A stretch of DNA of 64,000 bases. Source: DATJKD01 sp963728295. GTDB lineage: Bacteria; Pseudomonadota; Gammaproteobacteria; Steroidobacterales; Steroidobacteraceae. A program made the translations under genes and the position numbers. Location of the stretch: the NCBI GenBank assembly GCA_963728295.1, contig CAVSKB010000016.1:62001-126000 (forward strand), given 5' to 3'. Under the pieces are notes generated by a model, which was not told the origin of the DNA, searched no databases, and worked only from the letters and a program-made list of their open reading frames with translations. Below are positions 21,061 through 31,419 of the stretch, in pieces (the stretch's first letter is position 1; each line of letters starts with the position of its first letter).

Positions 21061-22085
21061 ATGCACCTGACTTCGACGTGTCGAGCTGGCGCGGCCGTCA
21101 TCCTGTTCGGCTCGACACCAACCCTGCCCGCCGAGGAGCCGCCCCCGCTGGCCGGGTATCAACACTACCTCATCGGTAACGCGGCTGACGTAGTGCGGCC
21201 GACGACGGGACTACTGGTGCTCCAGGGTGGGGGGGACGATGTCGACGAGAACTATGTCCGCATGGGGGCCCGTGGCGGCGGTGGCGACTTCGTGGTGCTG
21301 CGCGCCTCGGGCGAGGACGACTACAACGACTATATCTACGCGCTCTGCCACTGCGACTCGGTCGAGACCATCGTCTTCTACGAACGCGAGTGCAGCGTCC
21401 GACCCGTACGTGATCCGCACGATCCGTAACGCCGAGGCGCTCTTCATCGCAGGCGGCGACCAGTCCCGGTACGTTCGCTTCTGGCAGGGGACGCCCGTCG
21501 AGGACGCGATCAACTTCGTCGCGGCCAAGCCGGCGCCGATCGGCGGCACGAGCGCGGGCATGGCGATCCTGGGCGAGTTCTCGTATTCCGCGATGGGCGA
21601 GGAGAGCCTGACCAGCGAAGTCGCGCTCGCTGATCCGTTCGCTCCTGACCTTACCCTCGCGCGCGACTTTCTCGAAATGCCGGGGTTGCACGGCGTGCTG
21701 ACCGACCAGCACCTGTGGGAACGCGATCGGATTGGCCGCACCGTCACCCTGCTCGCGCGGCTGCTGCATGACGGCTGGACCACAGACGCCCGCGCGATCG
21801 CCGCCGACCGGGAAACAGCAGTGCACATCGATCCGCGGGACGGGAGTGCCGAGGTGTTCGCCACGGCGGATCATCCGACGCCGTACGTGTACTTTTTGCG
21901 CGCGGCGCGGCCGCCGGAGCGCTGCGAGCCGGGTCAGCCGCTCACCATCCGCGATGTCGCCGTATATCGGCTCGGCGCCCGGCGCCCGCTTCGATCTTGC
22001 TTCGTGGAGCGGGCGCGGCGGCATCGCCTACACGCTCAGCGCCGAGAACGGTCGGCTGCGATCTTCGCGTGGCGGGTTGTATTGA
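21061..22085 (+). CDS. Peptidase family S51, cyanophycinase-like, two +1 frameshifts
   Basis: A protein of about 340 residues after repair, divergent from the CocE gene across 17 bases. The ATG at 21061 gives a possible signal peptide (CRAGAAVILFGSTPTLPA). The first frame reads TTGLLVLQGGGDDVDENYV. A +1 shift near 21395 leads to AEALFIAGGDQSRYVRFW and the nucleophile motif GGTSAGMAILGEFSYS, then DQHLWERDRIGR, which is typical of cyanophycinases. A second +1 shift near 21980 leads to GARFDLASWSG and the stop at 22085. S51 enzymes are serine peptidases with an amidotransferase-like fold. Cyanophycinases release beta-Asp-Arg dipeptides. The true substrate here is unproven. Confidence 0.75.
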
Positions 22086-22172
22086 TGCCACTGGCGGCAT
22101 CTGGCAAATCCCGATTGGCTGCGATAGGCTCGTTATTGCTCGACGGCGCGTGACTTCGAAACAGGGGGCTCG

Positions 22173-24665
22173 ATGTTCGATCGACGCTACAATTCAAGCC
22201 CGCTGACGGCGGCCATCCTAGCGACTCTGTACCCGTCTCTCTCCGTGGGCCAGCAAGGCCATACAGGAGTCCGGGCAGCTCGAAACCATCATCGTGACCG
22301 CGACGCGGCGCGAGCTGAATCTGCAGGAGGTCGGGCAGAGCATCACCGCCTTCTCGACTGCCGACATCGAACGGCAGGCGCTGCAGGACGCCGAGGACGT
22401 AATCGGGGCGTTGACGAGCGTGAATCTCGTCAATAACCAGCCGGGCCGCAACCAGATCTTCATGCGCGGCATCTCGACGGGTTCGGCCGAGTACTACACC
22501 GACAGCCAGGTGTCGATATATCTCGACGATCAGCCACTCACGTCGGTCTCGCAGCAGGTCGACATCCGCCCGATCGACATCGAGCGGATCGAGTCGCTGC
22601 CCGGTCCACAGGGCACGCTGTTCGGGTCGAGCTCGCAGTCGGGGACGCTCCGGTACATCACGAACAAGCCGGATCTTGCAGGGCTATTCCTCGCAGGTCG
22701 ACCTCGAGGTGGGCACGATCAAGGGCGGCGAGGAGAGTTACGACGTCAGCGGTCACCTCAACATCCCGATCAACGACCAGCTTGCCGTGCGCGTCGTCGG
22801 CTTCTACAACGACGAAGGCGGCTGGGTCGACAACGTCCCGGGCGAGACGTTCATGGGCGACCGCGACAACGCGGAACTCGTCGAGGACGACTTCAACGAC
22901 TTCGAGACCTACGGCGGGCGCATCGCGGCGCGCTGGATGATCAATCCCCAATGGGAGACGACGCTCAGCCTGATCTCGCAGTGGGCCCGCACGGACGGCA
23001 GCTGGGAGTCGGACCCGGCACTCGGCGACTACAAGATCACGCGTTTCTTCAAGGAGTGGCGCGAAGACGAGTGGTACCAGACGTCGCTCAACATCAAGGG
23101 CGATCTCGGCTTCGCCGACCTGTCGGTCACAGGTTCGTATTTCGATCGCAACGTCGACTACGAATGGGATGACATGACCTATGACCAGTGGCGGGCCGGC
23201 CATACGCGGGAAGACCTCGTGGCGGTGCACTACCCACCCACGGCCGAGTACCCAAATCTACCTTCCTACTACACATGGGCCCCGATATACGACACGCTCA
23301 CTCCCACCGGGGCTCTGATCGGGCAGACATACAACTGGCAGAAGCAGAACCGCGAAACCTTCGAGGTACGCCTGACTTCGAAGGGCGAGAGCCGGTTCCA
23401 GTGGATGGCCGGTCTTTTCTACGAGGACGTCTACGACTGGTGGGACTACGGCACGGAGCTACCGGGTCTGCAGGACACGCGGGCCTGGGCATATGCGCAG
23501 TACTACGCCAAAAATGCTGTGTATGCCGGCTACGATGTCCAGTACCCGATTGCTCCGACCGACATCTACTACCAGAACATCTTCGACAAGTCCGTCAAGC
23601 AGAAAGCCGTGTTCGGCGAGCTGACCTATGAGCTCACCGAGAAGTGGTCCGTGACGGGCGGGGCGCGCTGGTTCGAGTACAACCGTCACGAGGTCGACAT
23701 CTCGTACGTGCCGGCGGGAATGCCGGTGTGGGACCCGGACGCCGGCCCGATTGACCCTGACGACGGCGAGCCTACGGGCCAATTCGTGGGCGGGCGCATC
23801 GAAAGCTCCGGCACGGACAGCGACACGGTCTTCAAGTTCGCGACCCAGTACAAATTCGACGACGATCGGATGGTGTACCTGCTGTACAGCGAGGGGTTCC
23901 GCCTCGGTGGCAACAACGCGGCGCGCGCGGCCGCAACGGGGCTCGTACCATTGGAGTTCAAGCCGGATAAGCTCCAGAACTACGAGGCGGGTCTCAAGAG
24001 CACCTGGTTCGAGGATCGCGTGCAGCTCAATGTCTCGGCGTTCTTCATGAAATGGACGGATTTCCAGATCAACAGCGACGGTCCGGGCGAAGCGCCCTTT
24101 TGGGTACGGGGCATCTTCAACGGGAACGATGCGGAGCAGAAGGGTGTCGAGGTAAACGGTGTCTGGAACGTGACTCCGAACTTCGTGCTCGAGGGAAGCG
24201 TCACGCTGGCCGATCCGGAGTTCACAGAGGAGACGCTTCTTCCCGGCGAGGAGCCGGAGGATCCACACATCGAGCCGGGCACGCCGTTGCCGCTGTCGCC
24301 GGAGCGGAAATACTGGGTGTCGGCTCGAATACACGATACCCAGCTTCATGTCGTGGGACGGCGACCTCTGGACCCGTTGGTCGTACAACTATCAGTCGGA
24401 CACCTGGAAGGACATCGATGCAGCCGTTGCCCGGGATCCCGACCAGAACATCCCTTCCTGGTCGACGAGCAACCTGCAGTTCGGCTTCAGTCACAGCAGC
24501 GGCTGGGAGGCGGCACTGATCGTACGCAACCTGTTCGATGAGCAGAGCGTCAACTGGCTGAGCTCGTCGAATTACGGCGAGTTCTTCGGCGATCCGCGCT
24601 ACCGTTTCATCCGCACATTGCAGCAGCCGCGCACGGTCAGTCTGTCGTTTACCAAGAAATGGTGA
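22173..24665 (+). CDS. TonB-dependent outer-membrane receptor, three +1 frameshifts
   Basis: About 829 residues after repair. The signal peptide begins MFDRRYNSSPLTAAILATLY. A +1 shift near 22255 leads into the TonB-box-like ETIIVTATRRE and the plug domain (GPQGTLFGSSSQSGTLRYIT). Another +1 near 22685 leads into the barrel (SSQVDLEVGTIKGG). A third near 24335 leads into the last strands and the C-terminal aromatic residue (SLSFTKKW). The plug resembles iron-type and carbohydrate/oligopeptide-type receptors of proteobacteria (IQESGQLETIIVTA pattern). No cognate siderophore genes are nearby. The neighbouring peptidases suggest peptide-derived ligands, which is only inference. Confidence 0.85.
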
Positions 24666-24722
24666 CGGACGCGGGCATGGGCTGACGCCCACGCCGGCGT
24701 TCCCTCGCGTGCGAGCGACGAA

Positions 24723-25646
24723 GTGAAGCTCGTCACGACCTCGGTCGTCCGTGGCAGCCAGCAGGGCCAGAGCCACGGCGGCGTATACCTGATCGATCTC
24801 GAGCGCCGCTCGGTGCGTCAGACCATCGACTGGAACAGGGGCGACATCGACTGGCAGGGCCGCGGCTGGGATCGCGGCCTGCGCGGCATCGCATTCGATG
24901 GCGGGCTCGTATACATCGCCGCCAGCGACGAGCTATTCGCGTTCACGCCGGACTTCCGGCCCGCAGGATCCTGGCGGAATGCGTATCTCAAGCATTGCCA
25001 CGAGATCGCGGTCTACGAGCGCAGCCTGTACCTGACCTCGACCGGCTGCGACAGCATCCTCGGGTTCGATCTGGATGCGCACGAGTTCCGCTGGGCGATG
25101 CATGTCGAGACGGACCAGTTCCGGTTCAAAGGGCGCGTCTTCGACCCCCGCACGAAGGACGGGCCGCTGATGCTGAACAAGCTGCATATCAACAGCATCC
25201 ACTGCACTGAGGGCGGGATGTACATCACCGGGCTCCGCACCGGCGGAATGCTGCTCTACAACGGCAGGCAGGTGCAGATGGCCGCGGAGCTCCCGCCCGG
25301 CTCACACAACGCCCAGCCTTTCCGGGACGGCGTATTGTTCAACGACACCGAAGCCGACGCGTTGCGGTACGCCGGTCGCGGCGAAGGACGCGAAGATCGT
25401 GCTCTGAAGGTGCCGCGCTACCCGGAAGGGGAACTACTGAACCGGGATGTCGACGCGACCGGTGTCGCTCGCCAGGCCTTTGCGCGCGGTCTGTGCGTGC
25501 TGTCAGACTCGGTTGTCGCCGGCGGCTCGTCACCGTCGACCGTGACGGTCTATGACCTCGCCGCCAACGAACAGCTGCTGTCGGTGAACCTTACGATGGA
25601 TGTGCGCAATGCCATCCATGGCCTCGAAGTCTGGCCCTACGACTGA
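24723..25646 (+). CDS. Unrecognised beta-propeller-like protein with regularly spaced histidines
   Basis: A 307-residue protein with a GTG start 57 bases after the TonB receptor stop and no signal peptide. Repeating blades of about 40-50 residues are visible (GLRGIAFDGGLVYIAASDELFAF in parts, then SLYLTSTGCDSILGFDLD, GGMYITGLRTGGMLLYN, VTVYDLAANEQLLSVNL), suggesting a beta-propeller. Histidines sit at comparable blade positions: H91 and H93 in KHCHEI, H155 and H160 in LHINSIHC, H195 in SHNAQPF, H299 in IHGLEV. I do not recognise a characterised family. It converges with the TPR-sulfotransferase gene 16 bases downstream. A lactonase-like or metal-binding role is possible but unsupported. Confidence 0.6.
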   Translation: MKLVTTSVVRGSQQGQSHGGVYLIDLERRSVRQTIDWNRGDIDWQGRGWDRGLRGIAFDGGLVYIAASDELFAFTPDFRPAGSWRNAYLKHCHEIAVYERSLYLTSTGCDSILGFDLDAHEFRWAMHVETDQFRFKGRVFDPRTKDGPLMLNKLHINSIHCTEGGMYITGLRTGGMLLYNGRQVQMAAELPPGSHNAQPFRDGVLFNDTEADALRYAGRGEGREDRALKVPRYPEGELLNRDVDATGVARQAFARGLCVLSDSVVAGGSSPSTVTVYDLAANEQLLSVNLTMDVRNAIHGLEVWPYD

Positions 25647-25662
25647 CCCGCGGCACCGCGAC

Positions 25663-27703
25663 TCACTTCCCCGCCCTGCGGACGACTTCCGGCAGATCGG
25701 CGATGATGTCGGCGAACTCGTCTACCCAGAATCCGAGGTGTTTTTCGTAGCGGCGCCAGTACCCGAGCGCGTCGGTGTAGAGGGGCTGGCGGACCTGTTC
25801 GGAGCTCGCGGTCTTGACTGACCGTTGCGTCTCGTGGAAGCGCACGCAAGCTTCCTCGAACGGCAGCCCGCAATGCGCAAGGATCCTGCGGACTTGCGTC
25901 TCGAGGTCGGTGACGGTCTCCTCGTAGTGGACGTCGAGCACCTTGCCGGGGAGAACCTCGTGCCAGTGCCGCATCGTCGCGTGGTACTGCCGGTAGTAAG
26001 CCGCGAGCTCCGACATGTCGTACGTGAAGTGCTGACCCTCGCCCCATAGCTGCCGGTAGCTCCCGAGGCAGCTGTCGCACGGGTGGCGGCGAGCGTTGAT
26101 GATCTTCGCGTTCGGCAGGATCAGGTGCATGAGGCCGATGTGCGAGAAGTTGTTCGGCAGCTTGTCCGTGAAGAACGGTCTGCTGGTAGAGCGGTAATTC
26201 CGGGTCTCCTCGATGTACTGCTGCCCGTACGCGCGGAAGTCCTTCGTTCGCAGGTCGAGCACGGACTTTGGATACGCGACGTGATCTCGCCGATAGCGGC
26301 CGATGGAGTCGGCGACACGGCTCAGCGTCGGAAGCTCGGCGGTGCCTTCGACCTGGCTGTGACTGGCGAGGATCTGCTCGATCAGCGTCGACCCGGAGCG
26401 GGGCAGTCCAACGATGAGTATGGGGTCCGGAGCATCGAAGCCAGCGCCCGAGCGTGATTCGAGGAACTCCCGGCTGAAGACCTCGATGATCTCCTCGTGG
26501 CGGACCTCATTCGCGACCGGATCGTGGGACACGCGCTTGCGCTGCCGCTGGTTGCCCGTGTCGTAGTAATGCCAGGCGGCCTCGTAGTCGCCCTTGTCCT
26601 CATACGCCTTGCCGAGTGCGAAGCGGAAGTGGACGTCGGTGCTCTCGCTCAAGTCGGTGCGCGACACCTGTTTTTCCATCGCAGCGACTTCGTCGCTCTC
26701 GAACCTGAAGACCTTGAGGTTCGCCATGCTCCAGTAGACTTCGCCGAAGTCCGGCCTCAATCGGATTGCCGTGCGGTACGCCTCTAGCGCCCGGACCTGA
26801 TCGCCTGCGGTCTTCAGGATGTGGCCATAACCCATCTGCGCACCGGCGACGTCCGGGTTCAGCGCGAGCGACCGGGCGTACGCGTCGATGCTTTTCTGGG
26901 TCTCGCCAACGTGTGCGTAAGTGGCGCCCAAGCCGGCCCATGCGGCAGGACTGGCCGGGTCCAGCGTCGCAACCGTTCTGAAGCAGTCGATCGCTTCGCG
27001 GTGCCGTCCTGCTTCGCGCAGCAGATTGGCCAGCATCGACCAGGCCACGACAAAGTCCGGTGCCCGCGCAGTCGCGCGCCGCAGCAGCGCCTCGGCATCG
27101 CTGACCCGTCCCTCCTCGCGCATGTAGATGCCGGCCAGGCAGCGCATCGCATCGACGTTGTCCGGATCCTCACGCAAGGCGTTGCGCAGCGTGTCGATCG
27201 CCTCAACCTTGCGATCGGCGCGCAGGTGATCCATCGCGAGGGCGACCTGTGCCCTTGCCCGGCGCTTGCTCGAAGAACTCCTCGAAGGCCGCATCGGCCT
27301 CGCGACCGCGGCCGAGCAGCGCAAGCGACTGCCCGAGCTTCTTGTGCGCACGAGGCAGTCGGGGTTCGAGCTGGATTGCCCGCTCGAAGCACGGCACCGC
27401 CTCTTCGTGACGACCCTGCAGCGCGAGTACGCTGCCGAGATCCTCGTGCAGATGCGGGAAGTCCGGCCGCAGCGACAGCGCAAGACGCACGGTCTGCTCG
27501 GCCTCCGCGTAGCGCGCCTGTTTGCAAAGTGCATGGCCAAGCAGTCGCAGGTGCTCGACGGAGCCCGGGCTGCGGTCGAGGTAGTCGCGGCAGATCTCTT
27601 CGGCCTGCGACGGCCGGTTCGCCCGCAGTGCCTCGAGCGCGGCCCTGACGCTGGCTTCCTTCGCCTTGGACGGCGATGTTATTTCAGGTACTTGTCGAAC
27701 CAT
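25663..27703 (-). CDS. TPR-repeat sulfotransferase, one +1 frameshift
   Basis: About 679 residues after repair. The start MVRQVPEITS (ATG ending 27703) overlaps the end of the S9 peptidase gene by 25 bases, indicating coupled translation. The N-terminal 400 residues are TPR units (ALRANRPSQAEEICRDYLDR onward). A +1 shift near 27255 interrupts them between EQAPGK and AQVALAMDHLR. The C-terminal 270 residues are a PAPS-dependent sulfotransferase: 5'-phosphosulfate loop VGLPRSGSTLIEQ, 3'-phosphate site RRHPCDSCLGSYRQ, and the usual closing GYWRRYEKHLG. Such TPR-sulfotransferases are abundant in some gammaproteobacteria and resemble tyrosylprotein sulfotransferases. Their substrates are largely unknown. 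Confidence 0.85.
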
Positions 27704-29667
27704 GCCTGTACGCGGTGCAGGTAGTCCTTTTCGAACTCCTCGCTCCATCCACTGTGATGCGTATCCGGGTAGACCACCAGCTGCGTGTCGACGCCTCTGG
27801 CGCGCAACGACTGGTAGAAGAGCTCCGCGTTGAGGACGGGCACGTTCCAGTCATCGCGACCGCCGAGGAAGAGTGTCGGCGTCGTGACCCGTCCCGCCTG
27901 CGTCAACGGAGAAAGCCGTTCGTATTTCTCCCGGTTCTCCCACGGAACGCCGAGTTCCCAGTTGTACCACTTCTGATAGATGTCGTGACCGTAGTTGGCG
28001 ACGATCATGCTGTGTCCGGCTCCCGAGGCTGCGGCCTTGAAGCGCTGCGTGCGCGTGATGACCGTGTTGGTCATGTAGCCGCCGTAGGAATAGCCGAAGA
28101 CGCCGAGCCTGTCGGGATCGGCGTAGCCGAGGTCGATGACGTGGTCGATGGCCGCGATGAGGTCGTCGTAGTCCGTGATGCCCCAGGTCTGGTAGATCGC
28201 GCGGATGAACGCCTGGTCGCGGCCGGTCGAGCCACGCGGGTTGGGCTCGACGACCACATAGCCGTTCGCCGCCAGGTACTGTGGCTGGAACCCATAGCCG
28301 TACGCGAAGCGGCTGACCGGGCCGCCGTGGATGTGCAGGATCGTCGGATAGCGGCGCTTCGGATCGAAGCCGGGCGGTGTCGTCACAAACGCCTCGACGA
28401 GCGTGCCGTCCGGGCTGCGGAACTCGACCCTGCGCTTGTCGCCGAGCGCGACCGAGCGCAGGTACGCGTCGTTGACATCGCGTGAGCCGGCGCGGCCGAC
28501 CTTGGCCAAGCACGTACAGCTCCGGCGCGTCGTTTGCGTTTTCGATGCGGGCGGCGACCGTGCCGCGCGGTGCGACGTCGAAGGCCGAGACGTGTAGTTC
28601 GCCCTCGAGCAGCCGTTCCAGCCGGCCGTCGCGCGGACGGACGCGCGCCAGGTGACCCCCGCCGTCGTTTTCGAACATGAAATACAGCCACTCGCCGTCG
28701 TGCGAGTACTTGAAGCGAGTCGATCCAGCGATCGAGCGCCGGCGGTCAGGATCCGCGGCTCGCCGCCCCCGGCGGGCATCACTGCGAGCTGCGGGCTCCC
28801 GTAGACCCCGTCCTCAGCCGTCAGGAAGGCGATGAAGCGCCCATCCGGGCTCCACGCCGGTGCGCTCTTGACCCGGTCATCGTTCGTGAGCCGGGTGAGC
28901 GCCTGGCCGCGATCGGTGTTGTCCGACGCGACGAGCCATAGATCGGTCTTGTAGCTCGCGTCCGGTTCGTCCTCGCGATTGCTGATGAACACGACGGATC
29001 GGCCATCGGGCGACCAGGCGGCGTCCGATTCGCTGAACTGGCCCGCGGTGAGCTGGGTCAGCTTCCCCGACGCGAGTTCGTAGGCGTACAAATGCTCCGC
29101 TCGATCTCCGGTGAGATAGCCGTCGCCGGCGTCTTCCTTGAATTCGAGCCGCGTGATCACCCATGGCTCGGGCTTCTTCTCCTTCCCGGTTTCCTTGTCG
29201 GCGGATTCCGCTAGCTTGCTCTCGGTGAAACTCAGCAGGACCTGCGAATCGTCGGCGGAGAAATTCAGCGCGTCGATCCCATGCTCGAACTTCGTTACCT
29301 GCTGTGCCTCACCAAAGGCCGCCACCGGCAGCTTCCAGAGCTGGCTCGACCCGGAACGATCCGACAGGAAGTAGAGCGCGCGCCCATCTCTCGACCAGTA
29401 CGGAGTCGAGGCTGTCGAGCCCGCTGCCGTGACGGCGCGCGACGGTCCGCCGGTCGTGGGCACGACGTAGATCTGCTTGTCGACGACGTAGGCCACTTGC
29501 AGGCCGTCACGGGAAAGGTACGGGCCGTCCGGTGATTCGATCCGGTTGATGTCATCGAGCGCGACCGATCGCGTGGCGCCGGCCGCTGCTGGCACCGCGG
29601 GGCCGGCCGAGGCCGTCGCAACCGGGAACAGCGCAGCGGCGGCCGTGAGGAGGATGTTACGAAGCAT
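27679..29667 (-). CDS. S9 family prolyl oligopeptidase/acylaminoacyl peptidase, exported, three +1 frameshifts in the middle
   Basis: About 661 residues after repair. A signal peptide is present (MLRNILLTAAAALFPVATASAG). The N-terminal half is a TolB/WD40-like beta-propeller (SPDGPYLSRDGLQVAYV, AAWSPDGRSVVFISNRED). The catalytic alpha/beta-hydrolase domain has Ser in GYSYGGYMTN, Asp in GGRDDWNVP and His in DTHHSG. The frame leaves the correct phase near 28735 and 28717 and returns near 28510; the true middle reads YSHDGEWLYFMFENDGGG. The three insertions cancel, so a long but partly wrong frame spans the gene. It is a periplasmic peptidase releasing short peptides, upstream of and overlapping the TPR-sulfotransferase. 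Confidence 0.87.
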   Translation of the reverse strand: MLRNILLTAAAALFPVATASAGPAVPAAAGATRSVALDDINRIESPDGPYLSRDGLQVAYVVDKQIYVVPTTGGPSRAVTAAGSTASTPYWSRDGRALYFLSDRSGSSQLWKLPVAAFGEAQQVTKFEHGIDALNFSADDSQVLLSFTESKLAESADKETGKEKKPEPWVITRLEFKEDAGDGYLTGDRAEHLYAYELASGKLTQLTAGQFSESDAAWSPDGRSVVFISNREDEPDASYKTDLWLVASDNTDRGQALTRLTNDDRVKSAPAWSPDGRFIAFLTAEDGVYGSPQLAVMPAGGGEPRILTAGARSLDRLASSTRTTASGCISCSKTTAGVTWRASVRATAGWNGCSRANYTSRPSTSHRAARSPPASKTQTTRRSCTCLAKVGRAGSRDVNDAYLRSVALGDKRRVEFRSPDGTLVEAFVTTPPGFDPKRRYPTILHIHGGPVSRFAYGYGFQPQYLAANGYVVVEPNPRGSTGRDQAFIRAIYQTWGITDYDDLIAAIDHVIDLGYADPDRLGVFGYSYGGYMTNTVITRTQRFKAAASGAGHSMIVANYGHDIYQKWYNWELGVPWENREKYERLSPLTQAGRVTTPTLFLGGRDDWNVPVLNAELFYQSLRARGVDTQLVVYPDTHHSGWSEEFEKDYLHRVQAWFDKYLK

Positions 29668-29821
29668 TGCACGTTCTGCGAGGACTGATCCCCTCCTACT
29701 CTAATGGCCCGCCGGCAACGATCCAAACGCGCGACGATGGCGGGGTAAGCGCCGAAAGGGCGCACCGAAATCGCGTACTTGTCTATCCTGTCGCCGCCGA
29801 TCACGCACGAGGGACGCGCAA

Positions 29822-31307
29822 ATGCCGCTGATGGATGGTTCAAGATCTTTCTTCGGTCATCCCAGCGCCCTCGCCACCCTGTTCTTCACCGAGATGTGGG
29901 AACGCTTCACCTTCTACGGGATGCGCGCCCTGCTGGTGCTGTTCCTGGTCGACGCGGTCGCGAACGGCGGCTACGGCCTGGACGACAAGACCGCGACCGC
30001 GATCTACGGGCTCTATACGGCGTCGGTGTTCATGGCCGCGCTCCCGGGCGGCTGGATCGCGGATCGACTGATCGGCGCGCAGCGCGCGGTGATCGCCGGC
30101 GGCGTCTTCATGACGATCGGCAACCTGATGCTCGCCACACCCGGGCCGCCCGAGCTCTTCTTCTCCGGCCTGCTCGTGATCGTGCTCGGCGTTGGGCTCC
30201 TGAAACCGAGCATCTCGACCCTGGTAGCGGATCTCTACCCGGAAGGCGGAGGTCGACGCGATGCCGGATTCACGATCTTCTACATGGGGATCAACACGGG
30301 CGCTTTCATCGGCCCATTGATCGCGGGCTGGCTCGCGCTGCGAGTTCGGCTGGCGCGTCGGGTTTCTCGCCGCGGCGATCGGTATGCCGCTTGGCCTGCT
30401 GCAGTTCTGGCTGGCGCGGGCGCGGCTGGGCATCGCGGGCGCGACGCCGCATCGCAACGATGGGGGCGCGGGCCTGCGAGGCGACTGGCTCAAGCTCGCG
30501 CTGGCCGTGGCCGTGCTCGCGGCGCTGATGCTGGTACTGCTCTCGGGCGCGATTGCGGTAAATCCAGCGCCGCTGGCCAAGGCCGCGGCCTATGTACTGG
30601 TCGGTATGGCAGCCGCGTACTTTCTTTATCTATTCACCGGCGCTGGACTCGACGGGATCGAACGGAGGCGCATCGCCGTGGTGATGGTCATGTTCGTCGC
30701 CTGTGCGCTTTTCTGGTCAGGATTTGAGCAGGCGGGCTCCTCGATGAACCTGTTCGCGCAGCGCCACGTGGACCGCTTGATCGTTGGGTTTGAGATCCCG
30801 GCGGGTTGGCTGCAGTCGGTCCAGCCGCTGTGCGTGATCCTCTTCGCGCCGGCTTTTTCGGCACTGTGGGTCGGTCTCGCGCGACGCAGTCTCAACCCGG
30901 CGGCGCCGCTCAAGTTTGCCTTCGGTCTGCTCCTGATGGGGCTCGGCTTCCTGTTCATGGTCAAGGCGGCGGGGATCGCGGCCGGCGGGATGAAGTCGCC
31001 GGTCTACTGGCTCGTGCTGACCTACCTGGTGCATACGTTCGGCGAGCTTTGCCTGAGCCCGGTCGGTCTGTCGACGGTCACCAAGCTCGCCCCGGCACGG
31101 TTCGTCGGCCAGATGATGGGCGTGTGGTTTCTTGCGAGCTCGCTCGGCAAGCTCACGGCCGGGCTGATCGCAGGCACCTTCGACCCGAACGACGTCGCGG
31201 CGATGCCCGGCCAGTATCTCAACATCGTTATCTACGGCTGCTCGGTGGGCCTCCTGCTGCTGCTGATCAGCCGCCCGGTCACCCGACTCATGGGGGGTGT
31301 GCGTTAA
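29822..31307 (+). CDS. Proton-dependent oligopeptide transporter (POT/PTR2), one +1 frameshift
   Basis: About 494 residues after repair, with 12-14 transmembrane helices. The family signature after helix 1 is FFTEMWERFTFYGMRALLVL. The second signature is FYMGINTGAFIGPLIAG. The frame shifts +1 near 30345 (resuming RVGFLAAAIGMPLGLLQF). POT proteins import di- and tripeptides with protons. It diverges from the S9 peptidase across a 154-base region that must hold both promoters and is followed by a second POT gene. Confidence 0.9.
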
Positions 31308-31356
31308 GGGACAGGCGGCGGGAATGAGGCTTGTCCCCATTGCGTGTGCAGCGCAA
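31308..31356 (+). other. Two tandem hairpins between the POT transporter genes
   Basis: GGGACAGGC (31308-31316) pairs with GCTTGTCCC (31329-31337), 9 bp with one G-T pair, directly after the first POT stop. TTGCG/CGCAA (31340-31344 and 31352-31356) forms a second small stem. There is no U-tract. They may end or stabilise the upstream message. Confidence 0.35.
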
Positions 31357-31419
31357 CATGGCTGACACTCGCCCGCCATACGCGCTCTAGCGCAAGCATT
31401 TGACGGAAAAGCACAAATC

